Shown: positions 14,374 to 26,960 of the stretch, piece after piece
How positions within the stretch are numbered: the first letter of the stretch is position 1
How the letters are laid out: every line of letters starts with the position of its first letter
NCBI RefSeq assembly: GCF_000247815.1
Contig: NC_021677.1
Location: 60,584,802-60,648,801 of the forward strand
DNA: 64,000 bases
From: Ficedula albicollis
Taxonomy: Eukaryota > Chordata > Aves > Passeriformes > Muscicapidae
Direction: 5' to 3'
Notes under the pieces: generated by a model
The model's input: the letters and a program-made list of their open reading frames with translations, nothing else
What the model was told of the DNA's origin: nothing
Databases searched by the model: none
Translations under genes and position numbers: made by a program

Positions 14374-16916
14374 AGGTATTATTTCAGATTAAGCCCAGAT
14401 TAAGCCCATTTAATTTTAACTCAGATTAAGCCCCTATTTAGAAGCTGGCCCTGTTTCCAATGCAGCTGGGCTGGCCCCCCCAGGGGGCTGTGAATCACCA
14501 TGGAGGGGTGTTGGGAACCTCTCCCCCATCCTCCTGGCACACAGCAGCTAAAACTGGGAGTTACTAAAATAAGGCTTTGCTGGTGAGCACTCGTGTCACA
14601 GCAGCATTTTGGGATGGGGTTAGTATTTTGTGGCTTCAGGAGGGACCCCAGTGCCTGCAGTCCACGGGGGGTGTTGGGCAGACGTGAGCACTAAGGAGCT
14701 GAACTGGTTTAATCTCTAAATAACGATGGAAGTGCAAGTGTGTGAATTACTCCAAATGAATGTATCACCCACACACGCCACGCTCTCTGCATATCTAATT
14801 ACACAGCACTTGCTCCTGCCCTGCTTTTCAAGAAATACTCCACAAGCTGCCAGTGCCTTTCAAACAAGTGACTGCAATGCAATTTCAGGAAGGAAGAGTT
14901 TGGGACCCTTTCAGAATAGCTGAAGAACAGCACTGGGGAGAATATAATCAAGCTCACTGATTTTTTATTCCTTTTTGTGTGAAGAAGGCACCCCAAAGGT
15001 CCAAATCTGTGAGGAGATAGCCCCAAGAGAAGCAAAATCTTTGTTTTTCAGGGTTTCTTAAGAACCAGGCTCCACAGCAAAGACAGGTTTGGCAGCAGTT
15101 GGGTTTTTTTTGTTTGTTTTATTTGATAGATTTCTGGAGTAGCTGTTATTCTGACTTCACCAACACATCCTTCATCCTAACCCTGCACTGGGTGTGTTTT
15201 CACTTCCTATTGACTGGTTGTGTACTTCCCTCCCTCTAATCCCTTGTTAATGGACACTTTCTTTGAGCCAGCTGAGATCTGAGTTATGTTGTCTCTGTGC
15301 TCCTAGCAGATTTTATTACTTGGATATCTTTGTTTTCATTATTTTGAGATTTGGGGATTTTGTCTCTTCCCTTCAGCTGGATTCACGCAGTTAGAGACGG
15401 GCTGGCCTCCCACAGCTCCTGTTTGATTTGATCTGGGAGCGGTGGGAGAGCAGCTCCTGGGATGGAAACAGCACAGTCCCACACTTCAGCAGCCAAATCC
15501 AGGACAAAACCCACTTTTGGCTTTTGCTGGGAAACACCTCTTCCTTCCAAAGGCAAAAATAAAGCAATTCTGATGCCCTCTTGCTGTACTGGGGTACACT
15601 GGTTTTAACTGGGCTCTGCTGGAGGGTGCACACCCAGAAAGATACTAACCAAATCAACTTTTCTCCTTCTGCCACAGCCCCAGGCAAGGAGCAGAGCTTT
15701 ACAACCATTTTTTTTTATTTTAATTTTTCATTTGTATTTTAGCCTCATCACCCTTAGGATGGGCACTAAGCCAGTTCAGGGAGGAAAGGCAGAGCCATCA
15801 GTGCTGGCACAACCTGAGCAGTCCCGGGAGAGCCAAGGTTGCCCACGGGGACCAGGCAGGCCACCAGGGGCAGGAGGGATGCAGTGATGCTGAATTGGGT
15901 TTTCAGCACAAGCAGGAAGGTGTTTTTTAGTGGAGAAATCAGAAACTACCCCACAGTTTCAGGAAATTAGAGAAAAATAAACCCCCTAAGAGTTCACCCA
16001 CAGTTTGAGGGTGAGTTTTTCAGCTGAGACACAGAGCCTGGTGCTGGTCATGGCAGAACTTTGGCCACAATGTCTCTGCAGCTGAGAACCTGTTCTTTGC
16101 AGACTGGGAGCTGCTTCCAGCCAAATGCCACAGCCCAGGAAAGTCCTGGCACGTTCAACATCCCTGCTTTGTCTTCTTAGTGCCCTCTCCTCAAAAAAAT
16201 CAAAAATGAATCTGATATTTTGATGCCTCCTGATAAAAGTTACCTCTGTCAAAATGACCTTTTGGTTAAACAGCACTAGCTGGCATTAATCTTATTATTT
16301 CATCACGATTATTATTTTTTATCAGTCCAACACAGCTGCCATTTCGTCTGTCACTAAGTGAATTGAAGTTCTCAGCTGGGGCACGCTGTGCTCTCAGATG
16401 TGTGAAACTCTGATAGCCCCAACATGAATCACCCACCCCTTCCCCTCCTGCCACCCCACACTTGGCTCCAGGTCTGCATTGAGATGGTCAGAAAAGTCAG
16501 CTCAGCATCAAGAAAAATAATTTCTTCCCAGTTTGTGGATGCACCAGATGAAATTCACAGTTGCCTCTCACGGTGCCCTCAGCTCCTCGCAGCTGGGCAA
16601 TGCCAGCACTCCTCAACTTCTCCAAAAAGGGGAAAATGTTGATGGGATTGCTGTCTTGAAAGGAATAACAAACAAAAGACAGCCCTTATTCCAAGATTGA
16701 TTTTAAGGCAGATAAAGATGAAGGCTAAAGCATTTCAAATCCAATCCAACAAAGTCCTTAAGCAGCTGCTTTAAGGCAAGCAGAGGAATAATGCCCCGAC
16801 TCCAAGGGGGTGTTTATCTGGCTGTATTTGTGAGGGCTCTTAAGGGCTTTGCTGGATCAGGGTGTCAGGTGTGAGAGGAGGAGCACCCTGCTCACCTGCC
16901 TGCCCTGACCTGGGCA
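14374..16916. other. single-copy DNA, no gene seen
   Basis: Includes the short direct repeat AGATTAAGCCC near 14386-14430 and a TTTTTTTTGTTTGTTTT stretch near 15105. An AT-rich patch at 16235-16360 (CATTAATCTTATTATTTCAT) looks conserved. No gene or transposon recognised. Confidence 0.4.
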
Positions 16917-16920
16917 CACC
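16917..16920 (+). repeat. target-site duplication, left copy (CACC)
   Basis: CACC before the LTR start recurs directly after its end (17497-17500). Four bases is the size typical of class I (gammaretrovirus-like, ERV1) integration, but a match this short can be chance. Confidence 0.55.
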
Positions 16921-17496
16921 TGATAGCACAGGGTTAAAATGTTTCTAAAATCGTGGAATTGTATACAATAGATTCAGGGGGTGGAAAGAAAGGTTGGGTC
17001 TGGTAGGCCTGGGAAAGGGAACTAGGCTCTTGAGCTTTGTCTGTACCTCCATAATCATCATATGATAAATAATATGATTGTTAAATATAATGATTGTTTG
17101 GTAATTCAATAATTATTGTTTAATCGTAATAAGAATCATGGGAAACAGTAAATAATATGATTGTTAAATATAATGATTGTTTGGTAATTCAATAATTATT
17201 GTTTAATCGTAATAAGAATCATGGGAAACAGTGTAATTGTAACAAGAATCATGAGAAAGGATGTTTGGGGTGTCCTGATGAAAATTACAAGAATTCATAT
17301 GGATAAGATAAATGTATACAATAGAACAATATGGGTTTAATAATTAATATTTAGTTATATAACGAGAAGGGTATAAAAACACGTCCATCTCGAATCCATG
17401 TGGGAGTCAGATTTGGTTTGTACCCCTGATTCCCAGAGCTCTCCAATAAAAGCACCTGCATATAATCATGCTAGACGATGTGTTTCTACACTAACA
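16921..17496 (+). mobile_element. solo LTR, family 3, copy 1, with internal duplication
   Basis: Begins TGATAGCACAGGGTTAAAAT and ends CACTAACA, 576 bases. TATA box GTATAAAAAC near 17371 and poly-A signal AATAAAAG near 17444 mark the sense strand. The second copy at 38503-38997 is colinear, apart from an 83-bp tandem duplication present only here. No internal viral sequence is nearby, so this is a solo LTR. Confidence 0.85.
17066..17231 (+). repeat. 83-bp tandem duplication inside the LTR
   Basis: Copies 17066-17148 and 17149-17231 are identical as read, starting TAAATAATATGATTG and ending GGGAAACAG. The related LTR at 38503 has a single copy, so the duplication arose in this insertion or its sublineage. 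Confidence 0.9.
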
Positions 17497-17834
17497 CACC
17501 CAGCCCCAGCTTCCCAGGAAAACATCCAGCAGGAGGAACAGCCTGGCAGAGCCTCGGGAAGGGCAGCAAACCTGGGTGGGTGCCCAGGGCATGTGCTGGG
17601 GTCCCAGGAGCCCGTGAGACAAACATCTCTCCAGCCTGGAAGTTGCTACCCCAGCTGAGAGCCAGGCAGGGGTGAGGTGGCCTTTGAGGTTCCTGAGAGA
17701 GGGAAGGGCTGGAGTCACAGGGGGAATTGTGCTGAGCTGCTCCTGCTGAGCCTGAGCCTGCATAGACGTGGGAAAGGGCATGGATGTAACCATGGCTGTG
17801 GAGATGAGCGTGGAGAGTGACTTTTGACATGAGC
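17497..17834. other. unassigned sequence between LTR and CR1
   Basis: GC-richer sequence, beginning with the right CACC duplication (17497-17500). No gene recognised. Confidence 0.35.
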
Positions 17835-18378
17835 AGATAGGGAGAGGACAAGGGGGAATGGTTTTAAATTGGCAAAAGGCGGGTTTAGGTTGGTTATGAC
17901 TAAATTCTTGATGGCTAAAGACCAGTAGAATTGGGAATTCTCAGCCTGGAAAGGAGAAGGCTTTGGTGTGACCCAGTTGCAGCTTTCTAGTGCCTGAAGA
18001 GACCCTTCAAGAGAGATGGAGAGGGGCTTTTCAAGAGCATGAGGTGACAAGACAAGGGGGGAATGGCTTCAAAATAAAAGGGAGTAGGTAGATGGGATAT
18101 TGGAAAGAAGTTTCTCAGGTTGTCCAGAGAAGCTGTGGCTGCCCCTGGATCCCTGCTGTGGCTGCCCCTGGATGTAGATGGGATATTGGAAAGAAGTTTC
18201 TCAGGTTGTCCAGAGAAGCTGTGGCTGCCCCTGGATCCCTGGAAATGAATTCCAGGCCAGGTTGGACGGGGCTTGGAGCAACCTCATCTCATGGAAGGTG
18301 TCCCTGCCCATGGAAGGTTGGGATCAGGTGATAATGAAGGTCCCTTACAGCTGAAACAATTCTGGGATTCTGCAGTGG
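17835..18378 (+). mobile_element. composite CR1 3' ends with internal duplication
   Basis: A CR1 piece (ACAAGGGGGAATGGTTTTAA, then GTTTAGGTTGG) is followed by a longer one starting near CTCAGCCTGGAAAGGAGAAG. The longer piece runs through CCCCTGGATCCCTGGAAATG to GAAGGTCCCTTACAGCTGAA. An 86-bp step duplicates the GTAGATGGGATATTGGAAAG segment at 18088 and 18174. Either two nested CR1 insertions or one rearranged copy. Confidence 0.85.
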
Positions 18379-19854
18379 ATGTGCAATGAAATTAGGTCTG
18401 AATCCCCATAAGGACCCACCTGAGAGCAGATTCCTGCTGCCAGGGGGAGCCTCTATTGGGGCTGGGAATGTCCCAGCCCATGTGGTGGAGAAAGGACAAT
18501 TATTTACCAGAGCAGGTCCTTTCCAGGGCTTCCCAAGGACCTCATCCCCAGTGAGCTCAAAGCAGCAAATCCCTTCTCTTGCAATGAGCCAGGCCCCAAC
18601 CTCTCTCCCAGGACCACAATCTGAGTGACACCCCCTGAAGAGAAGGAGCCTTAGAAGATCCCTCTGTTTTTAGGAGACTGTGTTGGATGGTGGCTGCTTC
18701 TTCTGCAACTCTTCATTTGTCCTTTACAAGGTTCTGTGATTTAAGAATGTGTGTTAAATCTTCTGCAACAATCAATTCAAATATACAAGTTTGGCTATTC
18801 AAATTACTTTTCCAAAAGTACTTTAAAATGCATTAAGTTATTAATTGCCTGCTGGCACTTTAATCAAACGGGAAAATTGACATAGCCAGAGGCATGTATT
18901 TTTGTGGAAAGGAAATTTATTTAAGAAGAAACAGCGGCTCTTACTGCTTAATTTAAACTGAGAAAACTGTGGAAAATCAACTGCTATGGAAAATTAATAA
19001 AACATTTCCAGCTGCAAACAGTGACTAATTGTACAAGATGAAGACTGCCTGGAATTAATAACTTGCAATCTTCTGTGTGAAGAACCCCCTACCAGTTCAA
19101 TTTACTGGGAGATTAAATTACTTCTAAGTTTGCCATATTAAAACAGAACATGAATAAAATGTTAGTGAAAGCACATCTATTATTTACCGTCTGTGATATG
19201 GATATAATTATTTCCAAACAACCACAATGTGACGTGACTGGCAATATTTAAATTATTTGCTAGCAAATGTAGTTTTACTGCCTCGCTTCCTATAAAAACA
19301 GCCTGAATGGGTTGGGTTTTTTTTTTTTACAGATGGCACGGGGAATTATCCCCTCATCCTCTGCCCCATGGTGCCCAGTCTTGCTGCTCTTTTAGCACCA
19401 CCTCTTGTCTTCCCCCGCTTCCCCACCCTATGATCTCCTTCGCTTTGCTGGGTTTTTGTGCTTTTCCCCTTTTTTCAAGCTGACTGCACTGAGAACCCAG
19501 TGCCAAGAGCTTTGGCGGTGGCAGAGCGCAATCAGGCGAGCGTTTTCCCCGTGTGCGAGGGCTCCTGGCTGCTCCCAGCGCTGAAATCTCACCTGTGGAG
19601 ACACAAAACTCACGCCTGTCCTTTTCAGAGCCTGCCAAACTCCTGGGGAGCACCATCCCCTCCCGAGGGAGCTGAAGATGGGGGGCGAGCAAGAAAACCC
19701 AGGCCGGAGGGTGTTTGCAAAAACCCAAACAAAACCCAGCGGGATTTCCAGGAATCCTGCGAAGGAGAGGGAGGTGGGAGAGCTGCAGAGCGTGGAGGAG
19801 CTGCCAGCCCCCAGGGGCTCCTGCTGGGAGGATGTGTGGCGGCCCCAGTGCGTT
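18379..19854. other. single-copy DNA with AT-rich core
   Basis: The AT-rich part is described at 18700-19320. The GC-richer remainder (19330-19854) has overlapping reading frames on both strands, none recognisable. Confidence 0.4.
18700..19320. promoter_or_regulatory. candidate conserved non-coding element
   Basis: About 600 bases of AT-rich, non-repetitive sequence with AATTAATAA, CATTAAGTTATTAATTGCC and ATTTAAATTATTTGCTAGC motifs. It lacks transposon ends and coding potential, and ends before a T-run near 19318. Enhancer-like by texture only. Confidence 0.3.
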
Positions 19855-19860
19855 GGTTGG
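19855..19860 (+). repeat. possible target-site duplication (GGTTGG)
   Basis: GGTTGG before the LTR pairs with GGTAGG at 20177-20182, five of six bases identical. Confidence 0.5.
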
Positions 19861-20176
19861 TGTTGGATGCTGCTGGGAACCAGGGAAAAACAGCCCTGAA
19901 GCCTTGGGTTTTTCAGCCTGCTCAAGGAGAAGAAATTTTAACAATGATTATGGTGCAAGAGAGCTGTGTGAGTGTCTTGTGATGTTTTACACAAAGCATG
20001 TTTTCAGAGAGGTGTTGCCTTCTTGGACCAGTGAGTCTTTTCTATTCTGTTTTGCACGTTCTACCCTGTACAAGTGTAGTGTTTCTTTAAATAAAGCTCT
20101 CTTTTGCTTCTCCATTGCAGGAGGAACTATGTTGCATTGTCCTTTTTGCTGCTCACCTGTAGCCTAAAATGCAACA
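19861..20176 (+). mobile_element. solo LTR, small ERVK-like family 2, copy 2
   Basis: About 316 bases, beginning TGTTGGATGCTGCTGGGAAC and ending AAAATGCAACA. The poly-A signal AATAAA is intact at 20090-20095, but the TATA box seen in copy 1 has become TACAAG. Each copy therefore keeps the element the other lost. Confidence 0.75.
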
Positions 20177-20340
20177 GGTAGGGGCTGGGATAATGCAAAG
20201 AAGGAGGTTGTGGAATGGTGTGGCTTGGGTAGAGGGGATTTTCAAAGCCTGGAGTGAGCTGGGAGTGAGGAGAGATCACCTGGAACATGTTTGGGGCTTG
20301 TGGGGCTGACCACATTTCCTTTGCCCTGCTATGAAATGCA

Positions 20341-20745
20341 AAACTGGAGAGGAGGGACTGTGAGGAGCAGCTGAAGGAGCTGGGGGGGCTCAGCCTTGAG
20401 AAAAGGAGGTTCAGGGGGAACCTTTTTGTTCTCCACAACTCCCTGGCAGGAGGGTGCAGCCTGGTGGGGGTCAGGTTTGCTCCCAGGGACCAGTGGCAGA
20501 ATGAGAGCAAATGGCCCCAAGCTGCACCAGAGAAGGTTCAGGTTGGACATCAGGAGGAATTTCTCCATGGAGAGGGTTGTCAGGCATTGGAATGGGCTGG
20601 CCAGGAGTCACCATCCCTGGAAGTGTTCCAGAAAAGGCTGGACACACCACTCAGTGCTCTGGTGAGGTTGACAAGGTGGTGATCAATCAAAGGCTGGACT
20701 TGGCGATACTGGAGGTTTTTCTAACATAAGTGATTCTGTGATTTG
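20341..20745 (+). mobile_element. CR1 LINE 3' region, longer copy
   Basis: Includes GGAGCAGCTGAAGGAGCTGG, CTCAGCCTTGAGAAAAGGAG, GGTTCAGGTTGGACATCAGG and CCATCCCTGGAAGTGTTCCA, ending AAGTGATTCTGTGATTT. It covers roughly the last 400 bases of the element, with no open reverse transcriptase. Confidence 0.9.
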
Positions 20746-21721
20746 GTGTGAAAAGGCTTCCAGGATCTCAATATAAAACTGAGACCCCTAAGGAGACCCC
20801 AAAGTATGAGGTATTGCAGAGAGATGGTGTGGGAGGGTGTTAATGGGCTGTAGGGTTCCTTGTCCTCTGCTTGGAGGAGGCAGGATGGAGTGTGTGACAG
20901 CACCCCTGCTTTAGGAGGGGAAACTGAGGCATGGAGTGACCTGGACCAGCTCAGCTCTCTGGACAATCAGGCTTTGTGGGGCACCTTGCAGCCACAGGCG
21001 TGGCAGGGAGATCTTTCCACGTCCCTGCTCATCCACCCAGCCACCACAGGGAGCTGACACCCCCACAAAGCTCTGGGGATCGGAGGACAGGATGAAGTAC
21101 TTCCAGAACCTGCTAAAAAATTATGAGAGCCATGGAGCTGGGCAAACCACAGCAGGAATCAGTCCACAACTCCTTCCAATAGAAATCAATGATTCTGTCT
21201 TTCAAGCTTGGCACAGACATGGTTAAATACAAGTGCCTTAAGCCAAAGCTGCCCAGGTGGCAGTGTCAGAGAAAAACAGGACCAGCCACCCTCTCCAGCT
21301 GCTGCTGGAGGTCAGAGGTTAAGCATGGAGTGGTGCCTTCACACTTTCCTTCAGCTCCACTGCCCTGCTTCCAGCCAGGGGCTGTCCTTTGGACCTGCCT
21401 GGGTTCCTGAGGTGGGGAGATCCACAGCTCCAAAGCTTGTCCTCGCCTCAGCAGGAGCCATTTACTCTTGTGTTCAAAGGGATTGGTCGTGCTCTGTGGA
21501 AATAACTGTGCTGCAGAAAAGGGAGAGGGGCTCCATGGTAACTGTGAGCACCTTTATTTGCTGTTTATCCCCATCTGCCCTCAGTGTCCTTCCCAGCTGG
21601 AGCTGATCCCTGTTCCTCACCGTCTGCCTGGGAAGGTCTCCTGAGGAAGATGCTGAGCCCAGGCAGAAGGCCCTGAAAGATGAGTCAGCCCATTCCCAGA
21701 CACTCTGGGAGAAGGAGCTCA
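20746..21721. other. single-copy DNA, no gene seen
   Basis: No recognisable gene or repeat. Reading frames on the plus strand are short and overlapping. Confidence 0.4.
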
Positions 21722-22010
21722 TGGTCACAGAATTCCAGAATGGTTTGGGTTGGGCCTTAATGCTCATCTCATGGCGTGGCAGGGACACCTTCCACCAGAC
21801 CAGGCTGCTCCAAGCCCTATCCCTGGACAGTTCCAGGGATGGGGCATCCACAGCTTCTCTGGGCACCCTGTGCCAGGGCTTCACCACCCTCACAGGGAAC
21901 AATTCCTTCCCAATACCCCATCCATCCCTGCCTTCTGCCAGTCTGAATCCATTCCCCCTTGTCCTGGCACTCCAGGCCCCCGTAAAATCCTTCTCTGTCC
22001 ACAGAGCAGT
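21722..22010 (-). mobile_element. CR1 LINE 3' end
   Basis: Reverse-complement CR1: GAATGGTTTGGGTTGGGCCT, GGCAGGGACACCTTCCACCA, GGGCACCCTGTGCCAGGGCT, then CATTCCCCCTTGTCCTGGCA. A 5'-truncated copy of about 290 bases. Confidence 0.9.
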
Positions 22011-23349
22011 GAGCTGCAGCTCAGATCTGTTGGTTATCACAGAGAACGTGGGTGGAGATGGAGTTTCCCAAAGACGCTTTCACATGTCAATAATTGAGTG
22101 TGGCACATTTAATCACCATAGTCCTGTTGCTGTGCAAACCTGGGGACCTCTCCTCTTGATGTCAGCTTAGACCCGATTTTCTAATTGCATTACCTGGGTA
22201 ATTAGATAGAAATACAACAACCCTGTGCTGCAGCAGAGCAAGGATCCACTTCCTAACAGAATTAACCTGGCTTTAGTACAGAAAACTTGTGTACACACAC
22301 ACAAAGGCACACAGAAACATTCAACTTCACCTGGCTGTGATCACACAGATTGGACCACGGGGCTTGTTCCCTTCAAGAAATAACCCAAAATGACACAGGT
22401 TTGGTTCCAAGGAAGCTGTATTTTGAATTCAAGCAGTTAGAGGTACCAAACAACATGGAAGCCACCAGTTCCCACCATCCAGCACTTTTGCAGGATCACC
22501 CAGCAGCCCTGTCCAGCCCAGCCTGAGATGCTCCAGACTGGGATGAGCAGACAGCAAGGAGCATGTCAGGCTGTGTGGAAGCACCATGCTAGGAAAGGTT
22601 TGGAGTGTTATGGGCTTCCTCACTGAGTCCTGCAGGTGTTTGGTGTCACAGGGTGTCCCCTGGCAGGCCCTGGGGAAGGTGGAGGGAATGTTTTTGCAGG
22701 CAGAAGGACTCACTGCAGCCAGGACTGGTTGCCACCATGCCCTGCTGTCACCATGCCTACCCCCACCATGCCTTTTCCCAGCCAGGGAGGAGAATTAGCT
22801 TCGCCCTGGAGTGGGTTCAAGAACAAAAAAGAGAAGAATAATCCCCCCTTTCTCCTGGCAGGGTGCAAATCTTGTAAAAACAAGTGGCTGTAAGGCTCAC
22901 CTGGACACTTGGTGAGATTTGTTGGCCTGGTGGGATTTGCTGGAGCCTTTCCTCATGGTCCGTGCAGAGCTGGATTTCCACTGGCCAGGGACAATCAGCA
23001 CCAGCCTTGGCCATGGTGTGAGCAGGGAGGAGCAGGAGGGAAAAGGCAGAGGGTGGCTGGTGTTTAAAACAGGACCAGCCCCTTTTCCAGCCCTCCACAA
23101 CCTGGTCCTTCTTTGCTCTGAAACTCCCATTTCCCATCCCTGCCTACACTTGTCCCACCTGCCCCAGCTCCCTTCCTCCCTCCTTTTGTCATTCCCACCC
23201 CGCCCTTTCTTTTTTTCCCTCCCTTTTTTATTTTTTTTTTTCCTTTTCTCCCCCAGAAGAGGGAACAAAACGAAACAAGAAGAAGCGATGCCAAGACGAT
23301 CCTCTTACCCCAGGGAGGGCCCCGGCAGCGTGGAGGCAAAAACCCCCAC

Positions 23350-23418
23350 GCATTTTGCCCTGTTCCTTCAGAGCATTTTGCCCTGTTCCTTCAGAGCATT
23401 TTGTCCTGTTCCTTCAGA
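23350..23418 (+). repeat. three-copy 23-bp tandem repeat
   Basis: Units start at 23350, 23373 and 23396 and contain CATTTTGCCCTGTTCC; the third has GTCC for GCCC. Confidence 0.9.
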
Positions 23419-25734
23419 GCAACTCGAGCAAATTGAAAGCCGCGGAGGGGTGTGTGCCCCCAGGCACTTGGTAAATCCACTCCCTTTGTCATAACAAGAA
23501 CAAATCCCACCTTTGAAGTTTTTCCTTCTTGTTACAAGGGGAATGTCTTTTGTTTAATCCATTTTAGCCTTTAATGCCTGACCTGGATCAATCCTGTTGG
23601 GTAGATTACACACTACTCACGCCGACTTTAAACTACCCTACAGGGATTTTTATTCTTCCCCCCTTCTCCCCACCGCATTTGTGTGAGAATCTCAGCAATA
23701 ATCGGCATTACGACTTTAGACCATCACTCACTTTGAAGGAGGAGACTGTCCTTTAACAAAGGGGAGGGAGGGGGAGGAAACCCACAAATATCAAACAGAT
23801 TTAATCAGCTTTGAGGCCTTTCAATCTCATATTCATACCGGATCTTTGTTGGTTATGAAAATCAGCGCAGAACTTGGCTGGGCTCTGTCTCCATGTTCTC
23901 CTCCCCTGTTTTATGCTCTGTTCAGGAACTGAACACGCCTTCCCCGTGCTGGTCCAGGGGAAATCCAGGGAAACACCCACCCAGGACTGCTGCAAACGAC
24001 CTACCAGGGTGTCCACCACCCACACCACACCTGAACTGCCTTGTTCTCTCCGTCCCATTGCTCATTCCAGTGGAAGAGGCTGGAAAATGCTGCCAGGAGG
24101 ACCCAGGTGACCATGGATGGATATCCATGGTGGATGGATTTCAGCACAGAGGATAAATCTGTGTGTGAACCCATATTCAGCTCCTTAAACCTTCACATCA
24201 GTCCTTGCTGTGGGAAGTGGTGATGCTCAGTTCTTGCCATCTCCTTATTTTTAGCATGGGCTTCTTGTGTTCCCTGGTGACTCCTTAGAGCAGGAATATC
24301 CTGTCCCAAACCCTTCCCCTGCTGGCAGCTTCTTGCTTCTCCTTCTCTGGCTGTGCTGTGGGTCTTGTGAGCACATTACCATTGGCTCCACTGCTGTTTC
24401 TCATGGTTTGGGGCTTGTGAGAGCCACAGGGCTCGGGCACTGCAGGGCTGCAGGAGGGGATCCCAAGGAGCATTCCCCAATCCTCCCCAGCACCAGGATG
24501 GAGCTGGCAGCATTCCCACCAGTCTGGCTTTGCTCCTGGCGCCCACCAAGTGGAGAAGATCTGAATCACCCAGTCCCTCCCCAGGAGCTCCCTGCTCTGG
24601 AAAGCTCCAAGGCAGAGCTGCACAGGGTCCCCTCATCGGGTCATTGCTCCTCCAACTCAAACCAGCTTCTCCCTGAGTGCAGCTTTGACCTTCCCCAAGG
24701 AACAGGAGAGCCAAATCCTGCTCCAGGAGGCTCGTAGCCCTCACCAGCTTTGGCCCAGCAGCACTTCTGTTCCTTCCCTCTGGACTCCCTGCGAGGTTTG
24801 AAGCCCTGAGCTGGACACAAGGCTTCCCTCATGCCTGGTAGGAGCACACAAGGCAGGACCACTCCCTGCCAGGTCTCACATGTTGTCTCTTTATAATAAA
24901 CACCCCAAATAAGTTTTTCTTTGCTGTCCCATCAGCGTTAGGCTGTGATTTGTTCTGCCTTCACAACTCAGCCCTCAATGCTGCTGCTTTGCCATCTCTT
25001 CTCTATTTCATACTTGTGTGCCTGATTTTGCTCTCCTAAATGTACCCTGAAGCCCTGGGCTTTGAGAACTTGTAACTGCTCATTTCTTGGTTCGTCCAGG
25101 TCTGCTTTGGATTCCTGCAGAAAAGCTCTGGTCTCTGCCCATCTCCAAGAGCTCTGAGTCTCATCCATCCAAGCACGGGAAGTCAAATAAAAGGGACTAA
25201 GTGACCCAAATATGCCAACAACATCTTGTATTCCAGCCCTTAAATCTCCCCCAGCCCTTGAATGGCTGTTTCTATGGATTTCTGCTCCTGCCTCACTGGT
25301 AGATGCCCTCTTGGCATGGGGAAACTGGGAACAGGAGGACATTGAGGAGACTGGTGAATGCCAAGATGAGATTTGGTTCGTTCAGTGACATCTCCCACCC
25401 TTGCCCCTCAAGCAGCTCCAGGAGCCAGCCAAGGTCGCCACAGAAACACATCCCAAAAGAGGTCACCAGTGGCCACATTTGGGGCCACGAAACATCCACC
25501 AAGACCCTGCCACCTCGTCCTGGGGGATAAAGCAAAGAGTGGGACCATTTTACAGCAGAAATTCTGAGTGTTAGCGTGGCTGGGGTCAGAGTACCAGGAT
25601 TAGAGTTCCTGATAGAGTGACTTTTCCTTGGCTTCCAGTGGATATAGCAGAGCATTCTGGCACGTGGAGCCAGAGCAGGGCTCAGGAAGGGGCCCCCAGA
25701 CATCCCTCAGGACAGCCGAGTCAGGAACCATCTC

Positions 25735-26240
25735 CTTTCACTTTTTATGAGACTGATATGCTTTGAAATTAGTAACCCTCCATTAGCTCTCCAAATAGCT
25801 CCGAATCATTAGGGTCAGTACGTCTGCACTCCTCAAAATGAGCTTTTACCTGAATTAGCATCTCAAAGAGGCAGGACTCCCTTCCCTGGTTTTAATTCCA
25901 GCACATCAGGATGGTTTTGGTGGCCAATCCGAGCCCTGCATCCCAAATACATTCAGGGGAAACCTGCTGGCTTGTTTAAAATGTTCTTTTTCCTTCCCAT
26001 TCTTTCCTAAATGCCTATTATATTAATGTTTAAAATCCATTTAAGTTCATCATGGGTGGCTTTGTGGAAGGACAGCGGCTCCATCACTGTAATTAGATGA
26101 TTTATTGCCCTCTCGTGGTGACACACACTAACTAGAGAAGCTGTGATTTAAATTGGATGATCCTTCCCAGAGTGTTTGAGTGAGAAATAAAGGGAGAATT
26201 ATTAATACTATTAGAGAGCAGCAGCGTGTTCGTGCAAGGG
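25735..26240. promoter_or_regulatory. AT-rich block, possible conserved non-coding element
   Basis: Non-repetitive sequence with GTAATTAGATGATTTATTGC near 26090 and GAATTATTAATACTATTAG near 26197. Appearance-based call only. Confidence 0.2.
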
Positions 26241-26579
26241 ATACACTGTGCTAGGAGAGGGATTAGCCAAAACTTGCTGGTTTTGCAGCTGAGCTCGGTT
26301 TTCCCCTGGCGTGGGACAGGCATTGCCCTCAGCCAGAGCTGTGAGCAGGGTTAAAAAATAAGTGTTGGCCCAAATCCCTGGGTTTGGAATTGGAAACTGT
26401 GGGGAAACCACCCCCAAGAGGAATTGCTGCTCCATCCCAGCCAGGTGTCCCATCCGCCCCATAAATTGGGATCTCTCTGTCCTCCCTCCTTTTCAGAGGC
26501 TGCTGACCACAGGAAAAAAAGTGAAGGAGGTTAAGTTTATTTTTTTAGATCGAAATTTTGGCTCCTTTCTTCTCCCTGC

Positions 26580-26960
26580 TGATTAAAGTGCTTTAAGCAC
26601 TGGCTGGGTTGACAGACCCCCTTCCCTCTGAGCGCTCAGCCCTCCTCATTCCCAGCTTTGGGAGAGCTGGGTGACTCCCACTGTAAGGCAATCCACCACC
26701 AGTGGAAGTGAATCCACATGACCATTTCTCACTGATTCAATTAAAACACCGGGCAGGCCTGAGCTGCAATAATTTGGTACAGAAACCAAGTATAGACCTA
26801 GCCTGGAGCTGTTATTTAAAAGCCTGGGTTAATACAGTGTAAACCCATGAGCACATCCTCTTACGACGGGGCTTAAATCTTTTAAGAGTGGCTTATATCA
26901 ATCTAGTTTAAGTCAATTCCTCACCCAGTTAAGCCAAATTGAAAGGAGCACTCGGGCCCC
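26580..26960. promoter_or_regulatory. candidate conserved non-coding element
   Basis: Balanced, non-repetitive sequence with GATTCAATTAAAACACC near 26733, CTGCAATAATTTGGTACAG near 26764 and CTTAAATCTTTTAAGAGTGG near 26872. No coding frame. Conservation is suspected, not shown. Confidence 0.25.
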
